NCBI GenBank assembly: GCA_030077755.1
Contig: JAQJZZ010000005.1
Coordinates: forward strand, 1,302,001 to 1,366,000
Origin: Filosporella fistucella
Lineage: Eukaryota > Ascomycota > Leotiomycetes > Helotiales
Length of the DNA stretch: 64,000 nucleotides
Direction of reading: 5' to 3'
A model generated the notes under the pieces. The model ran no database searches, had not been told where the DNA came from, and was given only the letters and a program-made list of their open reading frames with translations. Each line of letters opens with the position of its first letter. Position 1 is the first letter of the stretch. Positions 44,770-56,245 of the stretch are shown piece after piece. The translations under genes were made by a program, and so were the position numbers.

Positions 44770-47005
44770 TCAAAGAAGCCCGTTCGGGTCGACGTTTAGC
44801 CTCTGGTCAACTCGCAGACCCATTTTTGGCTCAGCTTCGTCATCCTCGGCGCCGTCATTCCAGGAGTGAACTGTACAGGTGCCCGTGGACATGCCATAAC
44901 CATTCCAAGCAGATGCTATTATCATCATTAAAACTTGTCCTTTTGAAAGAAGGGGGACACCTACCAACGATCATAGGAGCATTCGGGTGCCAACTTGCAT
45001 CTCTAACACAAGTTTTCCACCTAGCGTGCATGACATCGTCATCATCATCGTCGTCCCAACCCATCATCTCGAAATGTGAAGCGCGAGGACGAGAGGCACG
45101 GGTCGCCTCACACACGTCGATGGTCCCAGCCAGTGTTGCATCCATATTCCAGATGTACACCTTTCCATCCTCGCTCCCCGAGTAAACATATCTCGAATTT
45201 GTGCTGGCGGGTGGAGAGAAATGACATCTTATCAGCGTTCGTAATACCTTGTGGCCACGGAAAGTGACAACAGAATTGTCATTCGAGTCTTGAAACCAAT
45301 CATTTTCATCGTATGTTCCCCAACGGTAATCAAAATGGGTTTCTCTCCTTCTGGCGGGCCGCAGAGCCTCAAACTGACCAGAAGGCATCACCATCCGCAG
45401 ATCCCATAACTTCATGCTTTGATCCTTGCCGTTGCTCAAAATGTATCCTATGTAATAAGTGATTAGCTAGAGACGAGGGCTGCGTGCTAATATAATGCCA
45501 CTCACTGCCATCCCCTTTGCTATCGATGTACGTAAGGCCCTCAATGTGTCCAACAAACGCTCCGGCAGCACGATTATCTCCCATACTACGTGTGTCCCAT
45601 ACTTTGAGGGTATTGTCATCAGAACCGGAGTAAAGAATGTGGGGAGATGATTTGTCAGCGAAACAGACAGCATTAACGTCTTCATCATGGCCAAAGATCC
45701 TGTGCAAAGAGCGTCTCGACTCGATGTCATATACAACAATAGATCCTCCCGTGCAACCAGCAACCAGCTCTCGGCCGTCACCAGAGTAACGGATAGACCA
45801 AATTCCAAACGAGCCCCCATATCTTGGTCTATAGCCCGGACCGTTTCGCCCCATATCTGACAGATCCAAAACGTAGGGATCCCCCAGGTCGTTTGGGTCA
45901 GTCGGGGCTAAGCATACCTGACTGCGAATAGATGTATACGCCAAGTATTTGTTGTCTGGACTGAGAGAAGCGTCTGTAAGTGTCCACTGTCCACCAGGAT
46001 ACTCCACAGTCTTGTAGTATCGCCATTGGTATGGATTTGAGGTGTCATACATGCGCACTTTGTAATCTTTGTTCGCAGAGAAAAAAAAGTTCCCATCATC
46101 AGAGAACTGGCCCGAGTAAACGGGCTGATTGTAATGGATTATCATGTCCGCACTTGAGGATGGAATCATGCCCTGGCATCGAATCAGATCAAGAAGTTGT
46201 AAAGAGAGAATCGCCCACTTACCTGGGCCATAAGCCTATGGTTTAGCTTCTGCTTAGCAGGACTCTCAATGGCTAACTCTCGTTCTAATATTCGCATGGC
46301 AAGTTTCTTCTTCCTGCCCAAGCTATGCCTTTCATTCGAGGTCACCGTGTAAGCTTCGTTAGACCCGAAAGTGCCCGAATTCATTAATTCAAGCCCCTTG
46401 GTGCTAGGAACTTTGGGAAACCTATTCGGATCAGGTCTCCTGTGTTGATAGTGCGGATTGGCGCTATCATCGTCGAACACATCTTGCCCAGCAAAGCGGA
46501 AGAGCCTGCCAAGATCTGACTCCTGCAACAGCCGTAAGAGTCTCCTTTGGCGGGCGACTGCGAATCCAAGAATGAGCAGGATGAACTGAGTGAAGGTGAG
46601 AAACTGGATTCGCTCACTTCTATCGTTTCCTCCTTCGTCTGCAGGAGCAATATGCTGTCCCGCTTCTTCTCTGTCTTCTTCTACACTTTCCCCATGTTCA
46701 CCATCCTCATGATGATCCTCATATTCATCATCCTCATCGTCTTCATCGACAATTTCAAATTCTATCTCTCCGAACTCTCCATTGCCTACAGGTTGAGACA
46801 AGTTGTTAGAAACAGAGCAGAGAGGATGAAGGGTTCAAGCACCTTGGTGCCAAATTACACGCGCACCACGATCACGATCCTGCTCATCCGTGGCATCATC
46901 TTCCTCGAATTCGTCACTCATGTTGGAAAGGTACAATGCTTGCTGGCTGATGTTTTGGTCTTCGTCTTCTTCTTCGTCAGTAAACGGTAGCTGGTCATGG
47001 TCCAT
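44770..47005 (-). CDS. WD40 protein, DCAF11/WDR23-like CUL4 adaptor
   Basis: Probable substrate receptor of a CUL4-DDB1 ubiquitin ligase. Exons on minus: 47005-46843, 46785-46223, 46172-45506, 45447-44965 and 44915-44770; 673 residues. A very acidic N-terminus (TDEEEDEDQN, DEDDEDDEYEDHHEDGEHGE) is followed by AVARQRRLLRLLQESDLG. The WD40 propeller starts near residue 245 (IIHYNQPVYSGQFSDDGNFF) and includes FGIWSIRYSGDGRELVAGC, ILYSGSDDNTLKVWDTR and ILSNGKDQSMKLWDLR. The two WDxR motifs (WDTR, WDLR) are the DDB1-binding boxes expected for a DCAF. A run of seven Asp (GWDDDDDDD) interrupts a late blade. The last exon supplies ASAWNGYGMSTGTCTVHSWN. Donors GTGCTT, GTAAGT, GTGAGT and GTAGGT. Confidence 0.88.
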
Positions 47006-47726
47006 CTCTGCGGAATTAATCGATCTCTGTTGCACAGCGCCAATGTTTTATAATGACTACAAATTAAGTTTTGCTTGCAGATTGAATGCTTGCGAGCGAG
47101 AATAGATAATGGGAGATCGATGATGCGACGAAGTGATGTTGGGTTTCTTATCGTAATCGATCGGATTTAAGGATCGGCTTACATCCACTGCCCCACCTAT
47201 GCGGGGTTGCTCGTTCGATACGGTACCTAGGGCTAGGGATGATCTTTATGAGAGCTTTGAATAACCTACCTAGAGCCTACGTCCTACTGTACTCACTTCA
47301 CTGAACACATTTGAAAAGCCTAATCAAATGCATGGTTCAACCATTGCGTTCCATTACTTACTGCAATGCCATTATTCAACGGCTGTAAAGCCCAAAAATT
47401 GGGAATAGCAGGTTGAAATTGATAGGGAGAAGATGATCCTTCCCATCACATATTACAGGCTGGCTTGCTTGTCAGTGTCATCTTTCTCAAAATACGAATT
47501 TCTTGAGATATCTCCAGTGTGCGCGTCAGCTGGAGATCAATGAATTGAAAGATGTGGTTCCTGTGAGAACATGATCCTGCCACGAATGGAGGCTCATCAG
47601 ATGTCAAGCCGTCAAATTATTGAGATGCTTCTCATGAGCAAGTCCTAGTATACAAAGTATCCCTTTCCCATGCACTCAAAAATTTCCCATCCGTCTTCGC
47701 CTACTCCTCCAAACAAATGAAAACTT
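47006..47726. other. Intergenic, WD40-gene promoter and PMT1 3' flank
   Basis: 721 bp between two minus-strand genes. GGTACCTAGGGCTAGG and CCTACCTAGAGCC occur at about 47221-47280. No gene seen. Confidence 0.45.
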
Positions 47727-50700
47727 CTATGCACCCGTTGCTTCATTTCCCTCACTAGCAGGCTTCGCCGCACCCGCATCCGATTTTGCAATACTCTCCT
47801 CCTTACTCTCGTCCGCCCGGACTTCTCGCTGGGCGGCTGGTTTATCTTGAACAGCTGGCTCTGCCTTCCCAACGGTCGACGAGTCTGCTCCTTCCACGTC
47901 CGGGTGTGGTGGTGCAACTCCAACATCCTGTGCCGGGGCAATCTCATTTCCTTGAGCATCTACTAGGCGGGTCCGGGTCTCGTAACGAGTCTTGAAGCTC
48001 ACCTTCCCTTCCAACGCCTTGACTTGCTCCGGGTCCAGCAAATTGCCATCCTGGTCTCTATACTCAATTTTCTCTTCTCGGGAGAGGACACTCTGACCCG
48101 GGACAAGAGCGGGTGGTGAGACAACGGCAGGGGCCTCAGATATCCCTGCTCGCTCTTCGACAAGTGGCTGTTGTTCACCAACGGCTGCTTGCGGGGGAGG
48201 AGCTACTGGGGCGTTGGTGGGAACAAGAGGAGAGTCTGTTTTATGAACGTCGGCATTTGCGTTCACGGACTGTGTGGAATATTGCGAATACTAGTTCGGT
48301 CAGTCATTAGCTAATTTGTAATGCCGCGAGCAGGCAGCATTGGCAGAGGGAACTGGGATGTACTTACCTCCGTAAGAAAAGTGTTGCAATCCCAGTCCCA
48401 AGTGTCGAAGAGTTTCACTTTATTGCAGGCGGCTTGGGTCCAAGGATTTCCATACGCCAAAGGGGAGTAAAGGCCAAAGGCAACCACGGTGAAGGACAAG
48501 AATATTAGAGCACCGAGACGTCCAAGGAGTGGGTTTTCCCTAAGTCCAATACCCGGAATTCGAGCAGTGATATAGTCATAGATTTGGCACAGAGAGATCA
48601 CAGCAAAATAGAGTGCTGGAAAGTAGTGGTGCAAGAACAACTGTCGCTGCATCAGGTAGAACGGGAAATAGTGGAATGCCCAGCCCAGGACCATGGTACC
48701 AACTTCATAATCAAACCGTTTGAAGATTGGGTGTTGGTAGTCCTTGAAACCACGTTGCCAGCGGAGAACAGCTAGCCCCTTAAATAAAGCATAAGTAACG
48801 ACTGCCAAGGTAGAGCTCCACCAGACGATCGGATTGCCAATAAGGTAAATTTGTCGATGGTCTTTGCCCCAAAAGTTGATGCCGCGCCTCAAGATAGGCC
48901 ATGACGGTGGTCGAGAATCCCAAGCGTGCGACTCGACTAGTCCAGCATTTGTATGCCACATGACCTTTTGCAATTCCCAGAATTTGCCAAAAAATCCTGG
49001 ATTTCTATAATTGACCTTCTCTGCGGATTCACCAAGTTGGGGATGCTCGTTCTGCTCGACATACCAGACACTATTGGGAAGAGTTCCTCCTTTAGCACAG
49101 GTGACCTCCTGTTGCTCTGAAGCCCACTCGGGAAGTTTGACTTTGTGGGAAAACAGAACACATCCTGTCATGACATGTACGAGCTTGAATTTTGTCTGGA
49201 TAGTTCGGAGACGAGTCTTGGCTTCGTCGCCGTCAGACATCTTCTTTATGATTTCAACACGGAAGTAATCGTTGGCATCGCCCTCAAACCCCTCATACCC
49301 ATACGCAGAAACCTCATTTTGCCAGTCAGCCTCGGTCACTGGAGGTCGAACATCATGAGAGTGGAGGCGGCGGTTAGTGGTTAAGTGGTACAGCTTCAAA
49401 GTATCACCATCCTTGATAAAGTTTGGTGGATTGATGGCATCCCACGCAAGAGAACCATTAATTGGCTCTCCATTGATATCCAAGGGCTGTGTCATATTTT
49501 CGAGTAGCCATACGTTATTCTCATCCTTGTGCGGATACAGAGTAATTTGCTGTTGTTTGCTACCAGTTGGGTACATAAGATTGTGCGAATGTAAATAACC
49601 TCCTTGCGTATTGTGATGTCGAATGCTGACTCGGCTGCCGAATGCGACATCGACAGGCACATCTTGCATGGCCTTAGAGTTGAGTGTCGCTTGGAATTCC
49701 GAGCTCATGAATCCGTCTCCATCGCCTGGATTCACCAAGCAGAGGAAATGGATTCCAAACATCGCCATGTAGAAGGTAAGCGGGATAACGATCAGACAGA
49801 ATATTCGGGCGACGAGATGTTTGGCAAATAGGCGCTAGAATGATCAGTGAAACTTCTGACAAGGGTAGCGTCCAACGTACCGGCGTAACTGTCTGAACAT
49901 CGCCGAGTAAGACCCATAGTTGTAAGATGGTCAAACTACCAACCCACGCAATGGTAAATAGGCCTACCCACTTGACACTAACAGTCGCACCTAATCCAAG
50001 ACCAGTCATAGCAAGCCAGAACCACCAAGTTGGTTGAAAAGCCTTTGCAGGTCCTTGCTCATGTTGGTTTGTAAACGATGTGAATGCTAAGCCGGTAAAA
50101 GCTGTCATGATCATGAGCGGGGAATCGAGGAGGATCAGCCGTGCTTGTGTCAAAAGGCCATTCTCTATGTCAATTAGTAATGACAACCACCTCTTCGAAT
50201 GTCTTCATTACCAAAGATTATTAGACCGGCTCCCATAAATGCTGTCATTGTTCTGCACCCCGCAGCTTTAAGAGTCAAGAACATGGTTGGGACCAGGAGA
50301 ATACCACAGATGGCTGGAAGCATCCTCATCGCAACATAAGGAACACCTGGTTCCACATAGTCTTTTCCGATATCCTTGAAGTCGAATTCGCCATCAAATC
50401 CAGCAAGCCAACCCGCCAGTGTGAGAAGAAGTTTCGCGAGGGGAGGGTGGACATCCATAAAGAATTTGCCTTTGATGTACTTGGATGCAAATCCACCGAA
50501 GCTATTTTCCACCATTAGTCGCTGTCAAGAGTACGGAGGAAAGACGACGTACTGAACTTCATCAAAAACAACACTGCTGGGCTGATATATGCGAAATAGT
50601 CGGACGACAGCAGCTAGAAGTGTGAGGCCAATCATGACCTGATAGTCGGTTCCAGGAAGTAGGAAAACATCGTGGTCCACAACACCATCCGAAGTGTAAT

Positions 50701-50788
50701 TGACGGACTTCTTTACCGCCACTCCATCAGAGGGAGTTGGAATTGCCTTTGCTGACCCAGTGAGTCCAGATTTGGCAGGTCGGGCCAT
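47727..50788 (-). CDS. PMT1: Dolichyl-phosphate-mannose protein mannosyltransferase, PMT1 subfamily
   Basis: ER multi-pass enzyme (GT39) that starts O-mannosylation on Ser/Thr of secreted proteins. Exons on minus: 50788-50553, 50501-50212, 50164-49881, 49834-48368 and 48290-47727; 946 residues. VVFDEVHFGGFASKYIKGKF, joined by the first splice, carries the conserved acidic loop; MDVHPPLAKLLL follows. MIR repeats lie at about 330-515 (GGYLHSHNLMYP, LYPHKDENN, LHSHDVRPPV, EQQEVTCAKGG). C-terminal TM helices include FYLMQRQLFLHHYFPALYF. The GGYLHSH form favours PMT1 over PMT2 and PMT4. Exon 5 is a long hydrophilic tail (EYRDQDGNLLDPEQVKALEG, TRYETRTRLVDAQGNE). A non-ATG frame extends upstream to 50926; ATG 50788 is used. 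Confidence 0.93.
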
Positions 50789-51119
50789 GGTTGCAAGAAG
50801 CTGAGGTTCGAGCCAAAGATAGCAGTATAAGAGAACGTCAGAGCCTACACGTGAATGAAAACCCGCCCCAGCAGTCGCAGTGTGCGTCGCAGTCCTTGAA
50901 TGAAAGTAATGAGGGAAATCTCGCAATAGAATATTAAAATCGTAATTTGAATTTCAAAAATTGAAGAGCGGGTCGTCGAGAGTTAAGTGGCCGCTGAGAG
51001 GGAGTAATCAAGTGCATATCCCTTTTTCTTGAGCTTGAAGCCAGATTGCTCGGGGAGCTGCCCCTTGATGACACTAGGGTACTTAGCTACCTAGGTAAGC
51101 GACAACATGCCGACCACAG
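50789..51119. other. PMT1 upstream region
   Basis: 331 bp of PMT1 promoter before the AT-rich block, with TACCTAGGTAAG at about 51088-51099. No other feature. Confidence 0.45.
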
Positions 51120-51424
51120 AATCTAAATTTAGAAATCCAGCTACATTTACTATAATAAAAATTAATAATTATTGCAAATATTTATATAATAAATAACTTT
51201 GATTAGGATATTTAATAATTTAGGAATAATTATTATTATAATTTATTTAAAACATTATAATTTAAAAAAAATTTAATATATAATATTTTAAAAAATAAAA
51301 TTATTTTTAATAAATTAATTCTTAAAAAAGCTTATTCAAAAGAATTAAAAGAATTAATAAATATATTATTATTTAATAAATTATATATTTAAAATTTTTT
51401 ATAAAGCTAAATATATATATATAT
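51120..51424. repeat. Very AT-rich block, probable RIP remnant
   Basis: About 300 bp almost entirely A and T, made of TAATTA/TTTAAA words with no frame or motif, ending in an (AT)n run. The abrupt change from the GC-balanced PMT1 promoter suggests a repeat degraded by RIP beyond recognition. It directly abuts the solo LTR. Confidence 0.6.
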
Positions 51425-51805
51425 TATTACGGTCACCTACACAAACTATGGCCTGAGGCCGGCGGGCTACAAGAGCCCGCACAGAGAACCATAGTGGTTG
51501 GGAGGACCCAGCGTCATGTGATGGAGCCCGCGGGGATGTCACGTGATGGAGTCTGGAGTCCGTGGGATCAGGGAGTCCAGGAGTCTGGAGTCCCTCGACG
51601 GGGTGGAGTCCTCCAAGTGGAAGGACTCCCTTGAGAACGAAGATTATATATAAGACTGGCACTTCTGCCATTAGATAGGAGCTTCGTGCTCAACTTCAAA
51701 TAGTATTTTTCATAATAAGTAACATTGCAACCAGAACCGTCTTCGTGATACACCTATCCCTTACCCAGAACCCTACGAGCATCGGCCCGTAGAGCAACCG
51801 TTACA
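51425..51805 (+). mobile_element. Solo LTR related to the downstream chromovirus
   Basis: 381 bp that aligns by eye to the 373-bp LTRs at 57270 and 63473. Shared blocks: TACGGTCAC near the start, TATATAAGACTGGCACTTCTG, ATTAGATAGGAGCTTCGTGC, GTCTTCGTGATACACCTATC, and GCCCGTAGAGCAACCGTTACA at the end. It is much more GC-rich and has little RIP damage. The middle has GGAGTC-type repeats where the other LTRs have GGATCC/TAGGATC. No internal region and no second LTR are seen nearby, and no target duplication is obvious in the (AT)n flank. Confidence 0.8.
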
Positions 51806-52317
51806 AAACAAGGGATTTAGGACGCTACTTTTAAGGTCTTATTAACTTGTTCTCAGCTAATTATACCCTCTCTTCTCTATAGCACGCACGGCCTGTCTAT
51901 GCCAATGTCCCTAGTCTTAAATAGCTGAAGCAGACAATGCAGCGAGACCAGTGCTGTGGGCACTGCCACGTGCTTAATATTAGTGAATCGAGAAAATCAA
52001 GGTCTTGGAGAAGTTGGAGTTGGAGACTAGGGATCAGCCCCTGCTCATTTCATGCATACTCAGAGCTAACGATATTGCGTTGCATGGAAGGAGATATTGA
52101 AGGAAGATGCCCGATAAAGTCTCATAGTGGATAAAGGGGTGCAACATTTCGTGATTCATATCACGTGATCCACCCTCCTTTTCCAAGCTCGGCTACCACT
52201 TTTGGTGCCCTGCTCTCGAAGCGAATGAAAAAATAAATATGCTGCTTCATAAGTCCTAGGGTGTTACAGCTGTAACTACATTGATTGCTCATGCAATGAT
52301 ATCCGAACCGTGTATTT
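51806..52317. other. Intergenic, no gene seen
   Basis: About 510 bp between the solo LTR and the 3' end of the GT61 gene. A 65-codon plus frame at 51937-52134 has no motif. Confidence 0.45.
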
Positions 52318-54054
52318 TTATGAGTCGCTGCTTCCAGGTTTGTTCGCCTGACTCCTGACCGCAGCATCGACCAAGCCCAGAAAATCCTCATCCGTCAAAT
52401 ATGTCCACTCCTCATTCTGCCAATGATTGAATCTCTGGGGTGTGGGAGGTGTCCAGCCTTGCGGGAATGGTGTGTCATTCACAGCATTCTCATACTCTTC
52501 TTTATGCATGCATCTGCCCGCGATATAATTAACTCCACGCATCGCAGCTGCAAAGCGGAAGCCATGCTGGTCGAAATGTCGAGGCAGAATCTCAACAGCC
52601 GTCGCTCCAGGTGCCATGAAAATGATGTGCGTCATGGCAGCGCCGTGATGGCCAACGAGGATGTCAGTCGACTGGGCAAGTTTGATCTGCTCTTGAATTG
52701 TAATACTGGCGAAATCGACCACATTGATAGGAGACTGTGGGTAGCGTTCCTTCAGACTTTTCACCCAACGGTCGAGTGCGACAAACTTCCTATTCTCTTT
52801 TCGCTCCACGATTGTAATAGTCGGATGTTTGTGAATCTCGGTCACGGGGCGCTGGACCATGCCGTAGAATTCAAAGATGCGGTGGATGTATGTCGTCAAA
52901 AGTGTCTGCGAGGGGCAGGCCTCAGGATATTCAGTGTCCAGTAGGTTAGACCAAAAAGGACTGCCACATCCAGGAAGCGGGAGGATCACATTGCCAAAGC
53001 AAGCTGCTCGCTCCCAGGAGCTCTTGCGGATGGGCTTTTTCCCAGTAACAATCTCCCAGAGTGGTTCCAGTACCTCCTCCCGATCATCGTCAAAGACTAG
53101 TTGAACATGCGCGGCATCTTCGTCGGACAGCCAAGGTGTTCCGGTGGCAGGGTTGATAGCGATCCGTATTGCATCCAAACTATGCCGCGCCTAATAGAAC
53201 GTGATCGTTAGATTCGTTGCGCAGGCATTTGTGGAGGGGAATGAAATAGGATGAAAAAGGCAAGGGAAAGAATAACTCCGAAAACGTACTTGCAAAATCT
53301 CCATCAACTTGTGCCATAGGTTGTGTGTGTCGGTGCTATCCCGTCGCATAAGCATCACCCACTCCTTGCTATCACTCTTCTCCCGTGTACAGCCTTCGAT
53401 GTCCCCGCTGTTTTCAAACTTCCAGGTCTTCAACGAAGCACCCACGCCTGTATCACCCCAATACCATCCCCAGTCTGTAGGCCGGTCACGGAAGCCTTCG
53501 AGCTCAGTTGCAACATCTGAGGAGTTGGCTCGCTCCGCTGCTAGATCCCGAAGTTTGCATTGGATGCCAAATTCCTGCTCTGAGCCGGTCTGCCGCTCCG
53601 GACGAAAAGACACACCTTGGGCGATGCACAGAGGGTCGGTCTGTCCCCACCCTCCCGTCATCGGTATCGTAAGTCGTGGTGCTGTAAAGCACTGGAATGC
53701 ACTTAGCGACTCCGATTCGCAGTATGGTAGTTGATGGGTCGCAATGTGATTTAGATAGGCCGGCGTGAAGAATAACTCGCATTTCTGCTGGCTTTCGCTG
53801 AATGTTAAAGGCGAATAATCTGCCGGAAGACTCGCAGTCGCAGCTGGGGGCTTTGGCGATTTGAGGGTAATCTCGCCATCTTTCGTCTCTGTCAATGGTT
53901 TGGGTTGTCGAAGGCTTCCTTCATTGAAGTTGCCGGAAAAGAACTTTGGCAGCTGGCCCACGCAGTACATGTAGTACACCACGAGGACGAGACCCAAACA
54001 AATGGCGGAGCTGAGGATGTTGTATTTGCGGTTCAGGCGTATTGGACCTGCCAT
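52318..54054 (-). CDS. GT61-family glycosyltransferase (EOGT-like, DUF563)
   Basis: Type II Golgi/ER membrane glycosyltransferase; relatives include EGF-domain O-GlcNAc transferase and plant xylosyl/arabinosyl transferases, so the sugar is not decided here. Exons on minus: 54054-53290 and 53190-52318; 545 residues. One TM anchor lies at about 13-33 (ILSSAICLGLVLVVYYMYC), followed by a Pro-rich stem. The lumenal domain shows CESESLSAFQCFTAPRLTIP and DWGWYWGDTGVGAS, then after the splice LQARHSLDAIRIAIN and CFGNVILPLPGCGSPFW. It ends in the conserved tail block STDILVGHHGAAMTHIIFM, ATAVEILPRHF and MRGVNYIAG. Donor GTACGT, intron 99 nt. Flanked by transposon debris on both sides but intact. Confidence 0.88.
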
Positions 54055-54437
54055 CAGGGTGGCTCTGAAGGTTGAAGCTCGACAGTCATAGTCACAGTCC
54101 CAGTGAGGTTTTCGAGTTCTAAATAGCTAATGTTCTGCGGACACACAAAAGCGAGCTGCCCTGAAGCCCACCTGAGCGTTTATAGGCTGTACAGTACAGG
54201 GCGGCTAATCGCGGGAATTTAATTGGCTTCCGTCGCTTCGGGTTGCGGTCCACAGATAGAATCTACAAGGCAGTCCCGGAATAGCTTCTGTTGTTGCTTC
54301 GATATTCCAACAAGAATCTATATGGAGGTACAGCGCTTAAGTATGCTAGTAATTAGTGGTGTGAGGACAGGGGTGAGTTGGTTGATACCTTTCCTAAAGT
54401 GGTTTTTTTTTTCTCCAAAGCACACAGAGATTGCGCG
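54055..54437. other. GT61 promoter region
   Basis: About 380 bp upstream of the GT61 gene up to the TIR element; contains a poly-T run at about 54403-54413. No gene seen. Confidence 0.45.
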
Positions 54438-54523
54438 GGTCCCTCCATTTCTTCCTTCGTTCCTGTCTCTGAGAGTCGGTCCAATTATACTGTCTTATTT
54501 TTTAAACTGTCCGATGCCTGAGG
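54438..54523 (+). repeat. Left terminal inverted repeat
   Basis: Pairs with 55003-55090 in inverse orientation; both share TCTGAGAGTCGGTCCA, TACTGTCTTATTTTTTAAAC and the GATGCCTGAGG inner end with only scattered changes. Confidence 0.8.
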
Positions 54524-55002
54524 ATCCATAATCAGGTAATCCGGCAACCTCCGCTACCTGATTTTGTCAAGGAACTACTAAAAATAAAAGCAATTAGCAA
54601 ACGATCATTTGAGAGATATATGATCAATCCTGCAATTCTTAGTGAGATTACTATGGGAAGCTCGAGTTTTACAAGTCAGGAAGGATCCACTAGGGGGCTT
54701 GTGATTGATTTAGTAGGAGAGACTGCAGATAAAACTAAATTTGGAGTCTGATTTTATTAATATCGATAGCGGCGACGTTTAATTTAGACTATAAGAATAG
54801 AAGTGGCTCGATATGGTTAATATGCGTTCTTTATTTTATAAATATATCTCTTCCCTTTTGACAAAAATGTGCTCCTATTATATTAATAACTCTATGCGCA
54901 ATTAATACTATATAGATCGATGTGCACGACCCACTACTTGGATTTGCTAGTAGTTTATAGCAAATCGGAGGTAGTATATCGAGTTCCGACATTAAATCCG
55001 TA

Positions 55003-55090
55003 TGCCTCAGGCATCAGACAGTTTAAAAAATAAGACAGTATAAATGGACCGACTCTCAGAGAGAGGGACGAAGGAAGAAATGGAGGGACC
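55003..55090 (-). repeat. Right terminal inverted repeat
   Basis: Reverse complement of the left repeat; ends GGAAGAAATGGAGGGACC. The flanking GGCGATTA here matches, inverted, AATCGCC next to the 56968 copy, so the true terminus may lie about 8 bp further out. Confidence 0.8.
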
Positions 55091-55249
55091 GGCGATTACC
55101 CCTTTAAGTTTAAACAGGAGTCAAACACCCCCTGTCTTCATACCCCTAATTACTACCATACTTAGCCGCTGTACCTCGGTAGGCCAGTGATACCTAGAAT
55201 CCAACTGCAGGAAGCCTAAAGACAACTGTGCCTCAATTTTCATACATGA

Positions 55250-56245
55250 TCATCCAAATATACGTCCATACAGTTCTCCAAATTTTACTCCCTGTTGCTC
55301 CCAACCGTTTATTCGTTTACATACTACGTGAATGGAAGTCCAGCCTTACCATACTTGGGTTACGCCGCTGGGGTGAATTCCAAACCGCACTCTTCTCCTG
55401 AAGTGGTTCCGGAGGCAGGTTTGCAGTCTATCGACAAGCAGGACCCAACACCACCCTATCCTGATGATGGGTACAGCTCGAAGGTTCATAAGAACCGTAT
55501 CTGTGGTCTGAAAGCACGGAGCTTTTGGATCTTGTTCTCGGTAATCACGGCTGTCGTGGTCATAGGCGCAGCAGTTGGTGGTGGCATTGGCGGGTCGATG
55601 GTTGCCCGATCTCAGAGGTCCAAGGACAGTTCTTCTACGACAACAGCCTAGCCGTCGAATGATACAGTCACCTCTGCCTCGTCATCCTCTGCCTCAAATA
55701 CAAAGAACACTCCTACTCCAACCAGTTCAAAGCCAATTACGGTCACAACCACAGAAGTAATAAGTCCATCTCAGAAATTATCTCGAGACTGCCCATCGTC
55801 AAACGGCACGTTATATGATGTGACTCTAGGTTCAAGGGTCTATTCATTTCGCAAGTTCTGCAACACGGTTCTTGTTACTATCGGAGCCAACGTCGTGAGC
55901 ACTCTTACAAATGACTTGACCACTTGCATCAACCGCTGCGCCGGGTATAACTTCCGCAACAACTCAACTGGCTGGTATGTTAAAGTTCCTCTCGTCTGCC
56001 CCTCCTCCCAGAGTACGCATTCGCTCCACCATAATATCAAAAACTTTCTTGTAGTGATTCTCATTGTGAGAAACCCATCGCTGACTTTTGAACACCGAAT
56101 TAGTAATTCGGTTCGTTGGTGGAATACCATCGATTCCCCAGGACCAGGTACATGCTGGGGCTTTCCAACTCAGAACTCATCAAGTGGATTCCAATTCGAA
56201 GTACAACCCATATGTGACTCGGCTGGGTTGATAAATATGCTTTGA
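55250..56245 (+). pseudogene. Single-pass membrane protein gene with in-frame stop
   Basis: Frame after the TGA at 55247 reads a known fungal layout: an N-terminal cytoplasmic Pro-rich part (SPEVVPEAGL, DPTPPYPDDGY), then ICGLKARSFWILFSVITAVV with a Gly-rich TM (AAVGGGIGGSMVARS). A Ser/Thr stalk follows, then an extracellular Cys region (RDCPSSNGTLYDV, TTCINRCAGYNF, WWNTIDSPGPGTCWGF). A TAG at 55649-55651 interrupts the stalk in the same frame; one C-to-T from CAG explains it. There is no in-frame ATG before the TM, so the 5' end is also lost or changed. A GTATGT...TTAG intron (55975-56103, 129 nt, in frame) fits, joining TG to T. Lies between two transposon copies. Confidence 0.65.

Larger units (their letters stand above)
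54438..55090. mobile_element. TIR DNA transposon, non-autonomous (653 bp)
   Basis: Bounded by inverted repeats of about 86-88 bp that begin GGTCCCTCCATTTCTTCCTT (left 54438-54523; right about 55003-55090 on the opposite strand). The interior is AT-rich. A short plus-strand coding-like piece (about 54585-54750, containing KAISKRSFERY) ends in TGA, so no transposase is made. The same left end plus ~120 bp of adjoining interior recurs at 56968, proving it is a repeat family. Superfamily undecided: long TIRs suggest Mutator-like, while a possible TA next to GGCGATTA at the right end would fit Tc1/mariner. Confidence 0.75.

Noticed and set aside
51120..51424. AT-rich block as a centromere or origin
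   Set aside because: Only ~300 bp, next to active genes and a transposon; RIP decay is the simpler reading.
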